NCBI GenBank assembly: GCA_010015655.1
Contig: ML976658.1
Coordinates: 1,289,978 to 1,353,977, forward strand
Direction: 5' to 3'
Length of the DNA stretch: 64,000 nt
Source of the DNA: Bimuria novae-zelandiae CBS 107.79
Lineage: Eukaryota > Ascomycota > Dothideomycetes > Pleosporales > Didymosphaeriaceae
Below the pieces are notes generated by a model, which was given only the letters and a program-made list of their open reading frames with translations, was not told the origin of the DNA and did no database searches. The translations under genes were made by a program, and so were the position numbers. Position 1 is the first letter of the stretch. Every line of letters starts with the position of its first letter. Below are positions 1 to 12,429 of this stretch, piece by piece.

Positions 1-281
1 TGTTAAGGTTAGGCTATTTTTCATTATCGAACAAGTATTACTAGTTAACTACTAATTAGAACTACCACTAGACGCAAAGATACACCTAGTATTCTATATA
101 GATTAACTTAAACCTGCAGACCCTAAAACACTAGTTAAAACAACCTTTTATCACTAGCCAGAGGAAGAAACCGAATTCGAGGTCAAGAAGATACTACGAT
201 ACACAGATTAGTCACGAACATACCTAATTAAGTAGAAAGGATATCTACACTTAGAAAACACATGGAAACTAGAAGCAAACC

Positions 282-899
282 TCAGAAACTGTCGCTAGGT
301 GTTAGCACGGTACCATCGTCAAGCCATGAGAAGGAATCAGGAACGATCGGAGGAGAACTAGATAAGAACTCGTTAAGAAGAAGATCCATCGATGGATTAG
401 GAAGAGGATTATTAGCCTGTAACTAGCCCGGATCAGCGAGGAAATCGTCTTGGAACAGAGCGTCCACACTCGAGCTCTTTATCTCTTACACCTTATCCTA
501 AGCATCTAACAACTTTCTATCCCGGCGCGCGAATAACCTCTTATAACTCTTAATTTCTAATAACTCGCGCTTATAATAAGTAAGTTCTTATTAACTGCGT
601 AGCGCTTCTTCCTTAGCACGAGCTAACTCTAACTACTTTTTACGCTCCTTATCCTCTACCTTCTCCTACTCCTCTTTAGGAACAAACAATTCACACTCGC
701 TTCTTGCAGCGATACAACCAGCGCAACGACCAGACACAGTATCTACGAAATAACGAATAATCAGTCTTTCGCAACGACCACAACGAAAAGGTATCTCTTT
801 ACTACTCTCTTTAACACGGCGAATGCGATCACGTCGCTCTTAGGTCGAAGTCTTCTTGCGAGGCGCACGCGCTTTGCAAGGCTTGAGATTCTTAGGCAT
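282..899 (-). pseudogene. Antisense reading frame with Zn2Cys6-like motif inside the Gypsy 3' spacer
   Basis: A single frame of 206 codons runs antisense to the retroelement from ATG 899 to TGA 282. It is broken only by TAA/TAG codons, about eight of them, all explicable as CAA, CAG or TGG altered by RIP. Near residues 39-68 the spacing is C-x2-C-x6-Y-x8-C-x2-C-x6-C. This is the fungal Zn2Cys6 binuclear cluster pattern with the third cysteine now Tyr; that codon at 750-752 would be changed by one CpA to TpA step. The N-terminus is basic (KARAPRKK) and the part after the cluster is rich in E, K, R and L, like a coiled coil. Retention of one frame over 600 bp suggests it once coded. Function is unknown; a transcription-factor-like or nucleic-acid-binding protein is an inference. 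Confidence 0.55.
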
Positions 900-1030
900 G
901 GTTAGGAAGGCACTAAGGCCAGAACGCGAAAGCAGCGACTCACGCGGGTATTTATATGCGACGACCGTATCTGCAGCCAGGGGGCGCGGAACGAGGATAC
1001 CGAGGACGCTATCTGAAAGAGGGGAGGTGA

Positions 1031-1510
1031 TGTTAAGATCTGAACATGTATGGAACAAGGAGGGCCAACGGGCCTCCAGTGGGGGTGACACTCGGCGGGG
1101 TCGCGTAACCGAGGTCACGTGACGTACCATCCAAGCCAAGACATACCATCCAAGCCAAGACATACCATCCTGCCAAGATCGTGGAAGGCGTGCCACCCAT
1201 GGACGGCACTGCCATCCAGCGAAACCCAGGGATGGCAGAAAGAGAGGCGGATAGTAATGTTAACACCTTGTGTATATAACCTAACACGAATACCCTTATG
1301 GTATCCGTATTTAACCTGTTTATTAATCTATTGTTTAGATCTGAATAAGCAACCTTGTTGATTTAATTATGCTATACCTACCTTTAATACTAACACCCTA
1401 GTAACAAGCGCAAGCTATTACTACGACCCTCTCTCGTCCTACTATAGTATTCCTGCCCGAGAACCAACCTTAGCCCCTTAGGGACCAGCTACCCCTTTGG
1501 GATCTTAACA
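1031..1510 (+). repeat. 3' LTR of the Gypsy element
   Basis: The 480-bp LTR starts TGTTAAGATC and ends GATCTTAACA, a perfect 10-bp terminal inverted repeat with the usual TG...CA ends. It is clearly homologous to the solo LTR at 31236-31669: both share the terminal sequence, the block gaggGCCAACGGG, TAAGCAACCTTGTTGATT and CTGCCCGAGAACCAACC. This copy has far more CpA to TpA change. Confidence 0.9.
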
Positions 1511-2406
1511 AGAGCTAATAAATAGCTTAAAGCTTAATTACTATAGGAGAAGCGTATTGCGTAGATAGAAGCTAGAGAGGCGTACGCGAGGGAGAAAGCT
1601 AATTAGACTATTAAGCAGCCCCTTAATTAACACGCTTATAGTGTTTAAAAATAACTCTAAAATCGTATTAAATTAACTAAAAAGGGTAATTAAAAGGCCT
1701 TAGTCTCTACTCCTAGCTTTATTAAGAAGAAAAAACTAGCGCGCACACCTAAGGGAGTTAATAAAGCTATACCTACCCTATTAACTCTCTCCTTACGCAG
1801 GGGCTAAATTATTAAATACTAATAAGATACCTATAAAACTAGTAGCTAGCAATTATTTATAGGCCTAGGAGACCTTAGTACTAAAAAATCTAGTAATAAT
1901 AACTTTTGTTAACTAATTGCGCGCACTGACTGCCAAGGCACGGTACTAGTGTAGTCAGCGATTCGTCTGTGTGATAAGCACCTTCCCACCTGGCTTCGCG
2001 GATGTTCCAGCTTGTGTAATGACTCACGACAAAATATATCTCTTAACATTTTGCGGCATCGCGAACGTGAGAGACCACTGCAGGGACATCTGACTGTCTC
2101 TAGACAAGTACACCGTACGTCAGCCCGGTGCGGACGCGCTTAGTCTAGCTATTATACTATAAGGTAGTTAAAGTATTATAAGGTGCTCTCGCTTAGTCTA
2201 GTCTAGGTTAAGATAGTAAAGTAATAAGGCGTCGTATAAATTATTTAGTAGTATAAGTTAATACAACAATGTAGTGCGTAGCTATATAACTTAATCTTAT
2301 AAAAATAAGATAACTATTTATCTATATAAGAGAACGTACTCGCATAGAAGGTATATAAGTTAACTATAAAAAAAGGAAATAATAATAAGAGAATTATTAT
2401 ACTATA
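1511..2406. other. AT-rich flank, no recognisable gene
   Basis: Most of the stretch is AT-rich, with TA-dinucleotide excess typical of RIP. A segment of near-normal composition lies at about 1920-2140. No protein family could be read on either strand. It is the sequence into which Fot1-like element A inserted. Confidence 0.5.
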
Positions 2407-2599
2407 ACGTATTCCACAAGCGATCTGCGCACCTAAGCGAGCTGCACGCTTTTGCCAAGCCCACACTAACTTATAATTAACGTATAATAGCTTAATAAAA
2501 TAATAGTTAATCTGCTTTGCATGAAGCAAATATATAGCTTACTTTATAATTTATTTTAAATTATTAAATCTAGTTGGTCTAACGCGCTACTGCCACGTA

Positions 2600-3719
2600 T
2601 AATATGCCTAAATTTATACTACGTAATAGACGCGCTAGCGTCCTTTTACGCGCTAAAATATAATTAAACTTAATAAAGCTTATAAAGTTAGAGGAGGAGA
2701 TAATTATTTAGTATATCCTAGATCTTACTAAGTAAGGATACCCTATAATCCTTACGCAAGTTTAAGATATAGTAGATACTTTACTTACTAAGTGTGGCTA
2801 GGGTAAGGTTAGTAAGAACTAGCTAGTAAACTTTATTAAGCATATACCTAAGCTTATAATAAGGTTTAATTATAAGCTAGACTACTTAAGAATACTATAC
2901 AAGGATCCTACTATTATATTAAACTAGTTTTAACTTATATAGAATATAAGGCAAAGTACGGCATATAGAATAAAAATATATAAAACTTTAATTAGTCTAG
3001 TTTTATAATAGGCGTAATTTTAATAAGCTAAAAGGTTATTACTAGCTCTAAAAAGCGTAGGAGGCTAAAGCAAGTATAAGGAGGTAATAAAAAGTAAATA
3101 TTAATAATACTAGGTATTAATAGCGCGGGATAAAAGACCTTATCCTTTATTATTTTTTAGGTAAAGATACAACTCGCTAGCTAGTATACTAAGGATAACT
3201 TACCTCCCTAATAAAGAATTATAGTCTCTAAAAATAGCTAGACAATAAATAAGCTTAGAGTTACGTAGATTAAGCACCTTAACGCGTGTATAAAGCGCCA
3301 TATACGGGGTACACATAGGCTACTTATTATAGATAGCCACGAGAGCCATAGCTCTATTGCTTTTAAGCAGTATTGCAAGGATAATAAGATTATTTATCTC
3401 TATATACCGCCACACTTATCGCACAACCTATAGCCACTAGATATAGGTTGTTTTTCGCCACTAAAGAAGGCGTACTCGCGCCAAGTTAAATAGCTAATAT
3501 AGAGTTATATTAACTATATTACTAAAACTAAGTTTTTACCCGCGTTTATTAAGGCGTTTAATGTGTTAATTAATAAAAAATAAATTAAAAAAGACTTTCA
3601 CAGCGCTAGTTTAGTATCTTTTAACTTATAGTTAATATTAGATTAATTAGATATATAATTAAAGACCCTACTAGCTCTTTTAGTTAAACTTATCCCCTAG
3701 TAGTTACAAACACCTAGTA
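2600..3719 (+). pseudogene. Fot1-like A transposase, N-terminal and catalytic part
   Basis: The frame reads like Fot1/pogo transposases: a CENP-B-type helix-turn-helix segment (EEEIII, YILDLT, GYPIILTQV at about 2691-2765), then the DDE region. The second catalytic aspartate lies in IIDSHESHSS (about 3328) and the PPHLSHNL-stop-PLD stretch (about 3410-3440) holds the third. Numerous TAA/TAG codons replace Q or W codons, so no protein can be made. The frame ends at the insertion of element B. Confidence 0.85.
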
Positions 3720-3745
3720 AGCTAGCGCATATAGTCACCGCCCAC

Positions 3746-3934
3746 TGTTAGATAGAACGAGGGCATTGAGATCGGATCTGCATAATCGAGCAGGGACCAC
3801 CGCACTTATCGCACTAGGCTAGGGGTTAAACTAACTAAACAGAGATAAGAGACAAAAACATAAAATAATTATTAATTAATTTATAATTATTACCTATTAA
3901 TATACCTTATCGTATAGAAGCATTTTATCTAATA
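3746..3934 (+). repeat. 5' LTR of the Copia element
   Basis: Matches the 3' LTR along its whole length, with scattered differences that are mostly C/T and G/A. Confidence 0.9.
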
Positions 3935-4079
3935 ATTAAGAGTCTTACTACCTTAACTAATACGAAATAGCGTAGCAGTCTTACCGCGATCCTATAGTGA
4001 CGCTAAGAGATTATACTAACTACACGGAATAAATAACGCCGCTATAAGCTAGATACGTTATTTATAATATCTAAGATAA

Positions 4080-5938
4080 AGTTAATTTAATAATAGCTAA
4101 CCTACTAATAATAAAACTAGTAGCTATTAGAGCCCTAATAATTACTAGATACGCACCAGCCGCGAACATTAAAATCTTAATAAGATTAATTAAACTATTA
4201 ATAGCAGGATAAAAGGTATTTAAGAAAGACCTTAAATACTATAAAATCCTTATTAAATCATATAAAAACAATAGGCACGAGTTCGACAAGGAATAAGTAA
4301 GCCTCTAATATATTATAGCTTTTATTAAATTAACTATATTACTATATCTATTGCGCACGTGCTGCCTTCCTAAGAAGTTACTACGCTAATAAATTACTAA
4401 CCTAAAATTAATAGTTAGAGTTAATAAATAAATTAAACAAGAACAAGTCCGCGATTAATATCTTACCTTATTTAGACTAATAAAAAGCACGTTATAATAG
4501 GACATATAGCTAGCTAAGTATAACTAAGTAGCTACTAAGGTGGAGATATATTAAGTTACTAAACTATTATAATTAAATATAATTACAAAAGACTTCTTAG
4601 CAGCCGTAAATAAAGTTACACCTATATAGTTTATAAACTTTTAAAATAATAGTTAATTTGTAGCCAGTATAAGCCGGAAAGAGATAATAAAACGCTGTTA
4701 AAAATATATAATAATATTTTATCCCCTTAGATTAGAGAAATATAAGGTAGCTTTAATATTAAATAATATATTATATCTCGCTAAAGGTGGTGCAACTACC
4801 TAGAGTAATAATAAGGACGTCTCTTATGCTAAAAGCGCGCTATCTAACCAAAACTAAGGTAGACCCTGTAACTAACGTACAGCCAGTAAGAAAGATACTA
4901 AGCTTAAGTAGCCTTTAGATTAAGAGCTAGCTATAATAGGGGGAGTAAAGTGCCTTGCCTGTAGATAACGCTATAGCATTAGGGACTACTACTATATTAA
5001 CCTAAATAAAGCTCCTAAATAGTAGAAACTAAATAAGATAATAAGCAAGCTTATTAACTTTAAGCGTAAAAATAACGTAACATTCTAAGGGCTAATTTAT
5101 AGATAAAGCAGGACCTAATCGCGAATGCTAATTTTTAAATAATTAAATATTTTAATACCTAAGACCCCTAATAAATAACTAAAGGGATATAAAATATTAA
5201 AAGTTAACGCTACGTTTACTTTAGCGTTTACTAAGATAAAAATTAATAATTACTTATTAAAATAGTTATTTATCCTTAACTTAGGATTAACCTGCTATAT
5301 TATAAACAACCCTAACCGCGTTTATACCTTCCGTTCTCCTATGCCCGGAGACTACATATGGGCTGGGAATGCAAAGATATAGATAAAAGGATATAGCTCT
5401 ATTAACCTAACCCTAAAAAGTTAGTATAGGACAAATAAACTAGTCCTGCACAACGTAGCTATCTGCCCTAACCTTTTATATAACCTAGTCTCTTTTTAAC
5501 TACTAAGGCAAAGAGGAATCTAGTGGAATACGCAGATAGACCTAATAACTCTAAGGAAACTAGATAAAATAATTATTAGGTATCTTAATAAGATCTATAG
5601 CTAGTAGGTGCTTAAGTACGAATTACTAGCGCATGCCTCCTATTATGCACGCAAGATTATCTCGCGAACGAAAAGAGTACCATAGAAAGCGTTAGCAATG
5701 CTCTGGCATAAGAGACTAGGTTACCCTAGACTAGTAGTAATTAAGCACCTAGTGTAGCAAGCTAAGGGTGTGCGCATAAAAGAGATCACGATAGTTAAGT
5801 ATAACTCCTATAGTAAAGCGAAATTAAAACAACAAATTAGGCGCGCACTAAGGATCAACACTAAAGGACCTAGAGAAAGGCTAACTCTTAACTTTTATAT
5901 ATATAAAATATAAGGCGTTACTAAAGAAAAGAGCTAAA
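4080..5938 (+). pseudogene. Copia gag, protease and start of integrase
   Basis: Degraded frame. Near 4950-4990 a zinc knuckle can be read as CLAC...YSIRDY, its His and last Cys replaced by Tyr. Near 5278 a protease-like stretch LDLGLTCYI follows. At 5701-5800 the GAG-pre-integrase signature LWHKRLGYPRLVVIKHL is well kept, then RALRINTKGPRERL. The frame is cut by the hAT insertion, and every interruption is TAA/TAG. Confidence 0.8.
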
Positions 5939-8900
5939 CAGTGATGTCCATGGATGGATTGGATTAACGAATCCATCCATATCCATCCAATCCAAACAGC
6001 CCATGGAAATCCAATCCATCCACGTAGATTGTTCTATACCTAATTAGGCGTCGTCTAGACCTAATTAAGGTATTAAATTAGTAGTTTCGTTGTCTAATAG
6101 TTTTCCTGTGGCTTGTTGAGGCAAGCGACCCAAAAAATCGCAATATCTAAACTTAACCTTACCTAGTTCGACGAAACTTCTATAACACCTATTTAATAGC
6201 TCTAAAATGGTTAAAGCTGCTTTTATTTAGTATTTTCTTAAATCCCGCGACTTATCTTTACTAGTTGTCTAATTATCTATTAAAATGCGCCTTTGGTTAG
6301 ATAGCGAGCGCCTACGGCACTAACGCATAAGGACCTCTCCAGAGCTACTTAGTGTCTCCTTACCTACGCTAATAATTATAGAAGCTTTGGAGGCTATTAA
6401 GACGCCTATTAAAGGGGTAAAACGACGGATTAAGTTAAATTCTGCGTTATTATAAACCCGTAAGCATGTCTAGGCGCTAGAAGTGGCGTTAGTGCCGGAC
6501 TTATAAGGCTCCCTACAACTATCCGTTCTATTAACTTAAAGTGGCCAGCAGAGTAGCAGTACGTACGGTATAAACTTATAGTTACTTAGTATGTCTATTA
6601 ACGATGTTTGTGGCTCTATTACTAACCCCGTTACTATAGATACTGGTGTTAATAATTAGCTTAATTCTTAATTAGAGGCATTAGAATTAACTTCGCAATA
6701 TACTACCCTAATTTAATTAGTATTAGCTAGAGACTCTATACATGCCACGAGACGCCGCGAGATTAAGATATTAAGCTTTAATTACTCTTAGGTTAACCTT
6801 ACTAATAACTAGGCGTTTAACACTTATACTAAGGTATACGATCTTAAAGGGAGGCTTAACTTATAGATCTAGAAGTACGGCGTCCCACTTAAAAGCATGG
6901 ATAAGAAGACATTTACTTGGTTCTTCTTATATAAACCGTGCTATATTGACTGCTTCAAGGCGAAAATCCTTAATGTGAGAAAGGGGTGTGGGTTAGTTAC
7001 TAGCTATTTTAAGAAATATAAGATCTTTAATCTAAATTATTGGCCCCTTATAGGGCAGGATAAGATAGATTAGTTCGCGCTTAATATATCTTTTCTAGAA
7101 GGTTTAGCTACTATTAATGCTGTGGCGTCTTCCTTTAACGTCGATAAGTTCTATTAACTTTTAGTTAGATAGATTGTCATGAGTAGGATCCCCTTTGTTA
7201 AGCTGGATGCCGAGGAGCTCTGTGAGGTGTTTTAGTATCTTAATTTAGCTACAAAGATGCCTCGCGCAATCCCATCTCGCAATACAATAAGGCGTAGGAT
7301 CTCCGTGGAGTACGCACGTTCGAAGGATGTGGTTGCTGCCTATCTAGACCGAGCCATTACGAAGATTTACCTAGCCTTCGACTTATAGACTTCTAGTAAT
7401 AATAAGTCGTACAATAGTGTTGTCGCATAGTTTCTTAACAAGAAAGGTAATTCACGAAACCTTCTCCTTGCTCTTAAAGCTATAAAAGATGCCTATACTA
7501 GTAGAAATATTGCGGTATCGCTATAGGGGGTCATCTCCTACTAGGGGCTTTAAGACCGCGTAGGATATCTTACCTCCAATAACGCCGCAGCTAACGATAC
7601 AGTAATAGACGCTCTAGGGGAGATTTTTAGGGAAAATTAGCTTAACTTTAACCCTAAGTAACAGCGTATAAGGTGTATAGGGCATATCTTTAACCTTATC
7701 GCGAAAGCGCTAATGTTTGGAGCTAATATTAGCGGCCTAACTTAGGCAAAGGAGGTGGCATTTTTTAAGCAATATAAAGCTTATAGGACTGTCAGAAAGC
7801 TTCGCAATATTATTAAATAGATTAGGAAAAACACCTTAAGAAACGCCAGGTTTATTGCTACTTAGGAAGTTCATCCTGGATAGGTGCGATCGGATGGCCT
7901 TACAAGACCTTTGTAGTTAATACTTAGTAACGCTACTCGCTAGAATTCTATATACCTAATAATTAAGCGAGCTATAGTGCTTAAAGAGGTGCTTAACGAC
8001 TTTTATAGAGACGAATTACGGTCTCTTAATAATACTAGATCGCAGTGGCAAAGTGGTAGCTAGTAGAGTTAATCTATTAGTTGCTATTAACTAGATCTCC
8101 GTCTTTCTATAGCCGAGTGGCAGTACTTAAAGGAGAATTTTAAGCTTCTTAAACCTCTAAATAAGCTTACTTTACGCCTCTAAGATTATTTTAGTAATAG
8201 TAACAACAATCCTCGAGAGTATAGTAATATTAGATAGTTATACACTTCGCTAGATAATCTCCTAACGGACCTTAAAGCTCAAGAACTTTAAGCACGAACG
8301 GATGGAGATATCCAGCTTAAACAGCGTCTTTACAAAGGCTAGGAGACGGCATCGAAGTACTACACCTTATTTATAGAGTCTCCGGCCTACACGGTGGCAA
8401 TTATCTTAGATCCTACTCGGGGCATGGATTACATCCGTTCTTAATGGGTAATAGAGCATCTAACTTAGCCAGGTATCGCATAAGGATAGATCGAAGAGCT
8501 ATATAACTATAATTACAAGGACAGAACAACACTTAACTAACAGGAGATAGACCTATTTTCTTCTAAGACCGCCTAAGCGCTCTTAAGATAGGAGACCTTT
8601 ACGCGAAAAGGTCGAGCAAAGATAAATAAGAAACGATAGGTAGACAGCGACGAGTTAGTAGAGTACCTTAAGCTCTCTTAGTTCGCTATTAATGTTCCTT
8701 CTTTCATTTAGTGGTAACAGAATAAGCAACGACGACGCTGGCCGAGAGTATCTTAGATAGCTCTTAACGTACTTTCTGCCATGCCTATAAGCGATGGACC
8801 TAAGAGAGCTTTTAGCGGCGCAGGTAACCTCATTACGAAGCCCCGTAATCGTCTTAGTAACGATATTATAGGGCATCACGAGTGTATGGCTTCATGGGAG

Positions 8901-9306
8901 AGGGCAGGATTAATCAAGATTAGTAATAACTCTGTGGAGGACTTGAACAAATTAGATAATATAGATAAGGAGATATTAGACTAGAACTTTACGCGCTGTT
9001 TTTTATAGTGCTCTTTTCTCCTATATTAAAATACTAAGGCACTTTATTAATCTATTTCTGCTATATCGTTAATAAGGTGTTAATGTGTTATCTAGCTCGA
9101 GCGCCTGCGTGGCTAAAGTAACAATTCTTAATACTAAAATAGCTATTAAGATGGATATACTTAATACTAAACGCTAGAATAAGCTTTTGCGACATCTGTA
9201 GCGTCCAATAGTGGAACATAATAAGCTTAAAACGGATGGATTAGATTTCCATGGATTTTGTGGATTTTGCATGCATGGATATCCAATCCATCCGTGAACA
9301 TCACTG
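5939..9306 (+). mobile_element. hAT-family DNA transposon inserted in the Copia element
   Basis: The ends are CAGTGATGTCCATGGATGG at 5939 and the reverse complement of CAGTGATGTTCACGGATGG ending at 9306, a 26-bp terminal inverted repeat with three mismatches. The 8-bp duplications are gagctaaa (5931-5938) and gagctaat (9307-9314), the hAT length, differing at one base. Several ATCCATCC-type subterminal repeats lie inside both ends. Length is 3,368 bp. It is the innermost and youngest of the four nested elements. Confidence 0.92.
6600..8984 (+). pseudogene. hAT transposase, RIP-degraded
   Basis: The frame is readable through many TAA/TAG codons. Better-kept stretches are GNSRNLLLALKAIKDAYTSRN (about 7450-7510), NAAANDTVIDALGEIFREN, RSDGLT and IILDPTRGMDYI. 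The last 68 codons (8781-8984) have no stop and read as the hAT C-terminal dimerisation domain: MPISDGPKRAFSGAGNLITK, then a tail with CMASWERAGLI. Domain order and ends fit fungal hAT elements. Inactive. Confidence 0.88.
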
Positions 9307-9314
9307 GAGCTAAT

Positions 9315-12060
9315 TGCTAATTACTAATAAATTCTTAAAACTATAATAGGACTTTTACTTTATAGATAATAAAATAGCAAAACTAATTATTAAAATACTC
9401 TTAACCTTCCTCCTATTCCTTAAGAACCACTACAATATAAAAGTTAAGACTATTAAAGTAGATAATAAAATTACTATAGTTAAACTAAAAGTATAACATT
9501 AGTTAGCAACTTAAGGAATTATTATTAAGCCTTTAGCCATAAATACCTAAGTTTAAAACGAAGGTGCTAAACGCTTAGGAGGTGTAAATATAGAGAAATC
9601 GCGCGTAATGCGGCTTAATACTAACCTATTTTAGGAACTATAGCCTAAAGTTATAAGGGCTATAGTATACCTTTATAATTAAATACCAAATTACGCGAAT
9701 AACTAGAAGACGCTATACGAGATATTCTTTATATAAGTTACGTTTAGTAACAGGATTATAACCTTACTATAGAAACTAAATCTTGCCTACTTAAAGGCGT
9801 ATAGCTACAAAGCCTTTATAATAATAGATAATACATACTAAGGCAAATTACGTTTGCAACGCCTTAATCTAAAAGCTTTGGTTAGTTATCTTATTAGATA
9901 TTAATTCTTAAATATCTATTATATTTAGATACTATTACTTGCTAAGGTAATAAGTACCTAAGACGTTGTTTTTAATAAGTAGTCTATATTTAACAGGAAG
10001 ACTAAAGATTTCATAAATAGCCTTATATATAACATGCTAGAAGAAATAGCTATATATATTAAGACTATTAAACTCCTAACTTTAATTTAGTAACTAAAAA
10101 TAGAGTCTTTTTATAAGAATGATGCTGCTAAGGGCTTATTAGACTATTAAGATAAAGTAGACCTACCTAGCTACTATTAAGGGAGGAAAATTATAGATAA
10201 TTACCTAACTTCTCTATTTATACTACTATCCGCGGTATTACTTGCTCGATTAATAGCTAGAAACTAATTTAAAATAATATAACATAGGTTATCTAAAACT
10301 ATCCCCTAGGTAGCAGCGTTCATGGCGAGTACCTAAGCTAGTCACGTTGGGAAATACAGAGGGGATACTATAAATAAAGTAAAGATAATAAGAATACTTA
10401 CTAAAGGCTTAAAGCCTTATTAAAGTTAACTCCTACTTTTACTAACGTACCGTACCAAGCTTAAGGACTACCTAATAGGTAAACTATTTAAAGAAGTAGA
10501 ATAGGCCTATTTTATAAGCTATTAATAAATAAAATTATAATTAGAGGTATTAATAAAGAACATTAAACTAACAGGATAATAGATCCTTAACTATATATAA
10601 GTATACACCTATAAACTTAATAAGTATTATCGCTTACTGAAGTGCAAGGCGCGACGAGTTATCTAAGGCGACTAATAATAGAATATTACCTTACAGGACA
10701 CTTACGCAGCCACACTCGCCAGCTAGTCATTCTAAATGCTAATGGCAATTGCAGCCCACCACGACTTGGAGCTTAAACAATACGACGTCACGAACGCCTT
10801 TGTCCATGCAACGATAGATCAAGAAGTATACATAAGAATGCCCCACGGCTATCAAAAACCTAGAACGATCCTCCAAGTTAATAAGGCTCTGTACGGTCTA
10901 CGTATCTCACCCCTCCTTTGGCAGAAAGAATTTACTATAATACTTAAAACTTTTAGCTTCTAGACTATGTCTTACGAGCCATGCTGCCTTCTTAAAGATA
11001 GAATTATTATCTTCTTTTACGTAGATAATATTATATTCGCTTATTATAAATAGAAAGAGTAAGAAGCCTAGCAAATAATTAAGTACTTATAGGAGAAGTA
11101 TATCTTTATTAAAAAAAATTAACTTTTAGTAGTTCCTTAGCGTAGAGGTTATTAGGGACTAAAGCTACTAGTAGATCTAACTCTCTTAAGCCGTATACGT
11201 AGAGAAGATTAGCTAACTAGCTAATAAAAAAGATATCTACTATAATACCCTTATAGCTACTACTAAGTTAAAGCCTTAAACAGGCTTAGTAACACTATTA
11301 GAAATTAATAAATACTAACGTAAAATTAGATTACTTCTATTTGCGATAGTAACAAGCTAATTAAATATTACCTTTATAACCTTAAGGCTAGCTTAGTTCC
11401 TATTAAATCTAGGCTCTGCATATTATAATGCTGCTAATTAAGTACTATTATACTTATCTAGCACTAGATAGAGAGCACTATAGCTTAAAGGAGGCAACTA
11501 CTTTTAAGTAGCTAGTAATACTTTATTTGCTAATAATACACTAAATAGAAAGAATTCGCAAGGATACGCTATTAAGCTATTTAATAGACTTATTACTTAG
11601 AGAGTAAATAAATAAGATACTATTATAACTTTAATAACTAAAGCAGAGCTTCTCGCCCTATTATAGGTAGCTAAGGAAGTAATTTTTATATCACGACTAT
11701 TAGATAAACTATAAATTAAACTACTCTTATCGTTAATTATTATCTAATGCGACAATAAGCAAACTATTTAATTAGTAACTAAGAAAAATTTTAAGCTCTA
11801 GATAAAACTATAATATATTAATATTTACAATTACTAGCTTAGATAAAACGTCTCTACTAGAAAAATTAAGATAGAGTACGTGCACTTAGTAGATATAATT
11901 ACTAATAGCTTTACTAAGGTCCTTTTAGTTAATAAGTAAGAAGGATTCCTAACTTAACTTAGGCTAGTAGAAGTAAAGAGACCTAAGGCAACGAATAAAG
12001 CGCCCCTTAAAGAAATCTAATAATAACTTAAAGACCTTACCCTTGTATAATAAAGAACTA
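9315..12060 (+). pseudogene. Copia integrase, reverse transcriptase and RNase H remnant
   Basis: The frame resumes after the hAT element. The segment 10736-10963 is uninterrupted and reads as Ty1/Copia reverse transcriptase (DLELKQYDVTNAFVHA, IRMPHGYQKP, NKALYGLRISPLLWQKEF). The catalytic box at 11018-11029 reads YVDN rather than YVDD (GAT to AAT), so a catalytic aspartate is lost. RNase H remains follow near 11640-11720 (AELLALL, AKEVIF). Confidence 0.85.
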
Positions 12061-12102
12061 TATTATTGTCTAGCTTGCAAGGATTTCTAAGCTAAGGGGG
12101 TG

Positions 12103-12291
12103 TGTTAGATAGAATAAGGGCGTTAAGGTTAGATCTGCATAATTAAGCAGGGACTATCGTACTTGTTGCACTAGCCTAAGGGTAAAACTAACTAAATAGA
12201 GATAAGAGACAAGAACATAGAATAATTATTAATTAATCTATAATTATTACCTATTAAAATACCTCATCGCAGGGAAGCATTTTATCTAACA
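12103..12291 (+). repeat. 3' LTR of the Copia element
   Basis: Same length and same terminal inverted repeat as the 5' copy. It still ends TATCTAACA, whereas the 5' copy ends TATCTAATA, a RIP-type change. Confidence 0.9.
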
Positions 12292-12429
12292 CCCACATAG
12301 GGTTGCCGCCCACCCTACCAAAACACGACACCTGCACAAAACACGCGATATCTCTCTATAACGCTTATTAAAATAGACCCCCGCGAAGAATCTATATAAT
12401 TAGTTATTAGTAATTTTAATACTAGTGTT

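Larger units (their letters stand above)
1..1510 (+). mobile_element. 3' part of a RIP-degraded Ty3/Gypsy chromovirus
   Basis: The element enters from outside the window, so only its 3' end is visible. Around 168-295 the plus strand reads as a chromodomain, the usual C-terminus of chromovirus integrase. It shows EFEVKKILRY, then YLIK-stop-KGY and ENTWKLEANL; the stop stands where the family has a tryptophan, as expected from RIP (TGG to TAG). The chromodomain is followed by a spacer holding an antisense reading frame (282-899), then a purine-rich tract at about 1014-1030 (aaagaggggaggtga), which fits the second-strand primer site, and then the 3' LTR at 1031-1510. Assignment to Ty3/Gypsy rests on the chromodomain and the LTR. 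The element is inactive. Confidence 0.85.
3746..12291 (+). mobile_element. Ty1/Copia LTR retrotransposon inserted in Fot1-like B
   Basis: The two 189-bp LTRs (3746-3934 and 12103-12291) start TGTTAGATAGAA and end in TATCTAAYA, and are flanked by a perfect 5-bp duplication CCCAC (3741-3745 and 12292-12296). A purine tract (aagctaagggggtg) precedes the 3' LTR. Gag, zinc knuckle, protease, GAG-pre-integrase, reverse transcriptase and RNase H can be read in Copia order on the plus strand. A hAT element interrupts it at 5939-9306. The size without that insert is about 5.17 kb, normal for Copia. Confidence 0.9.
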
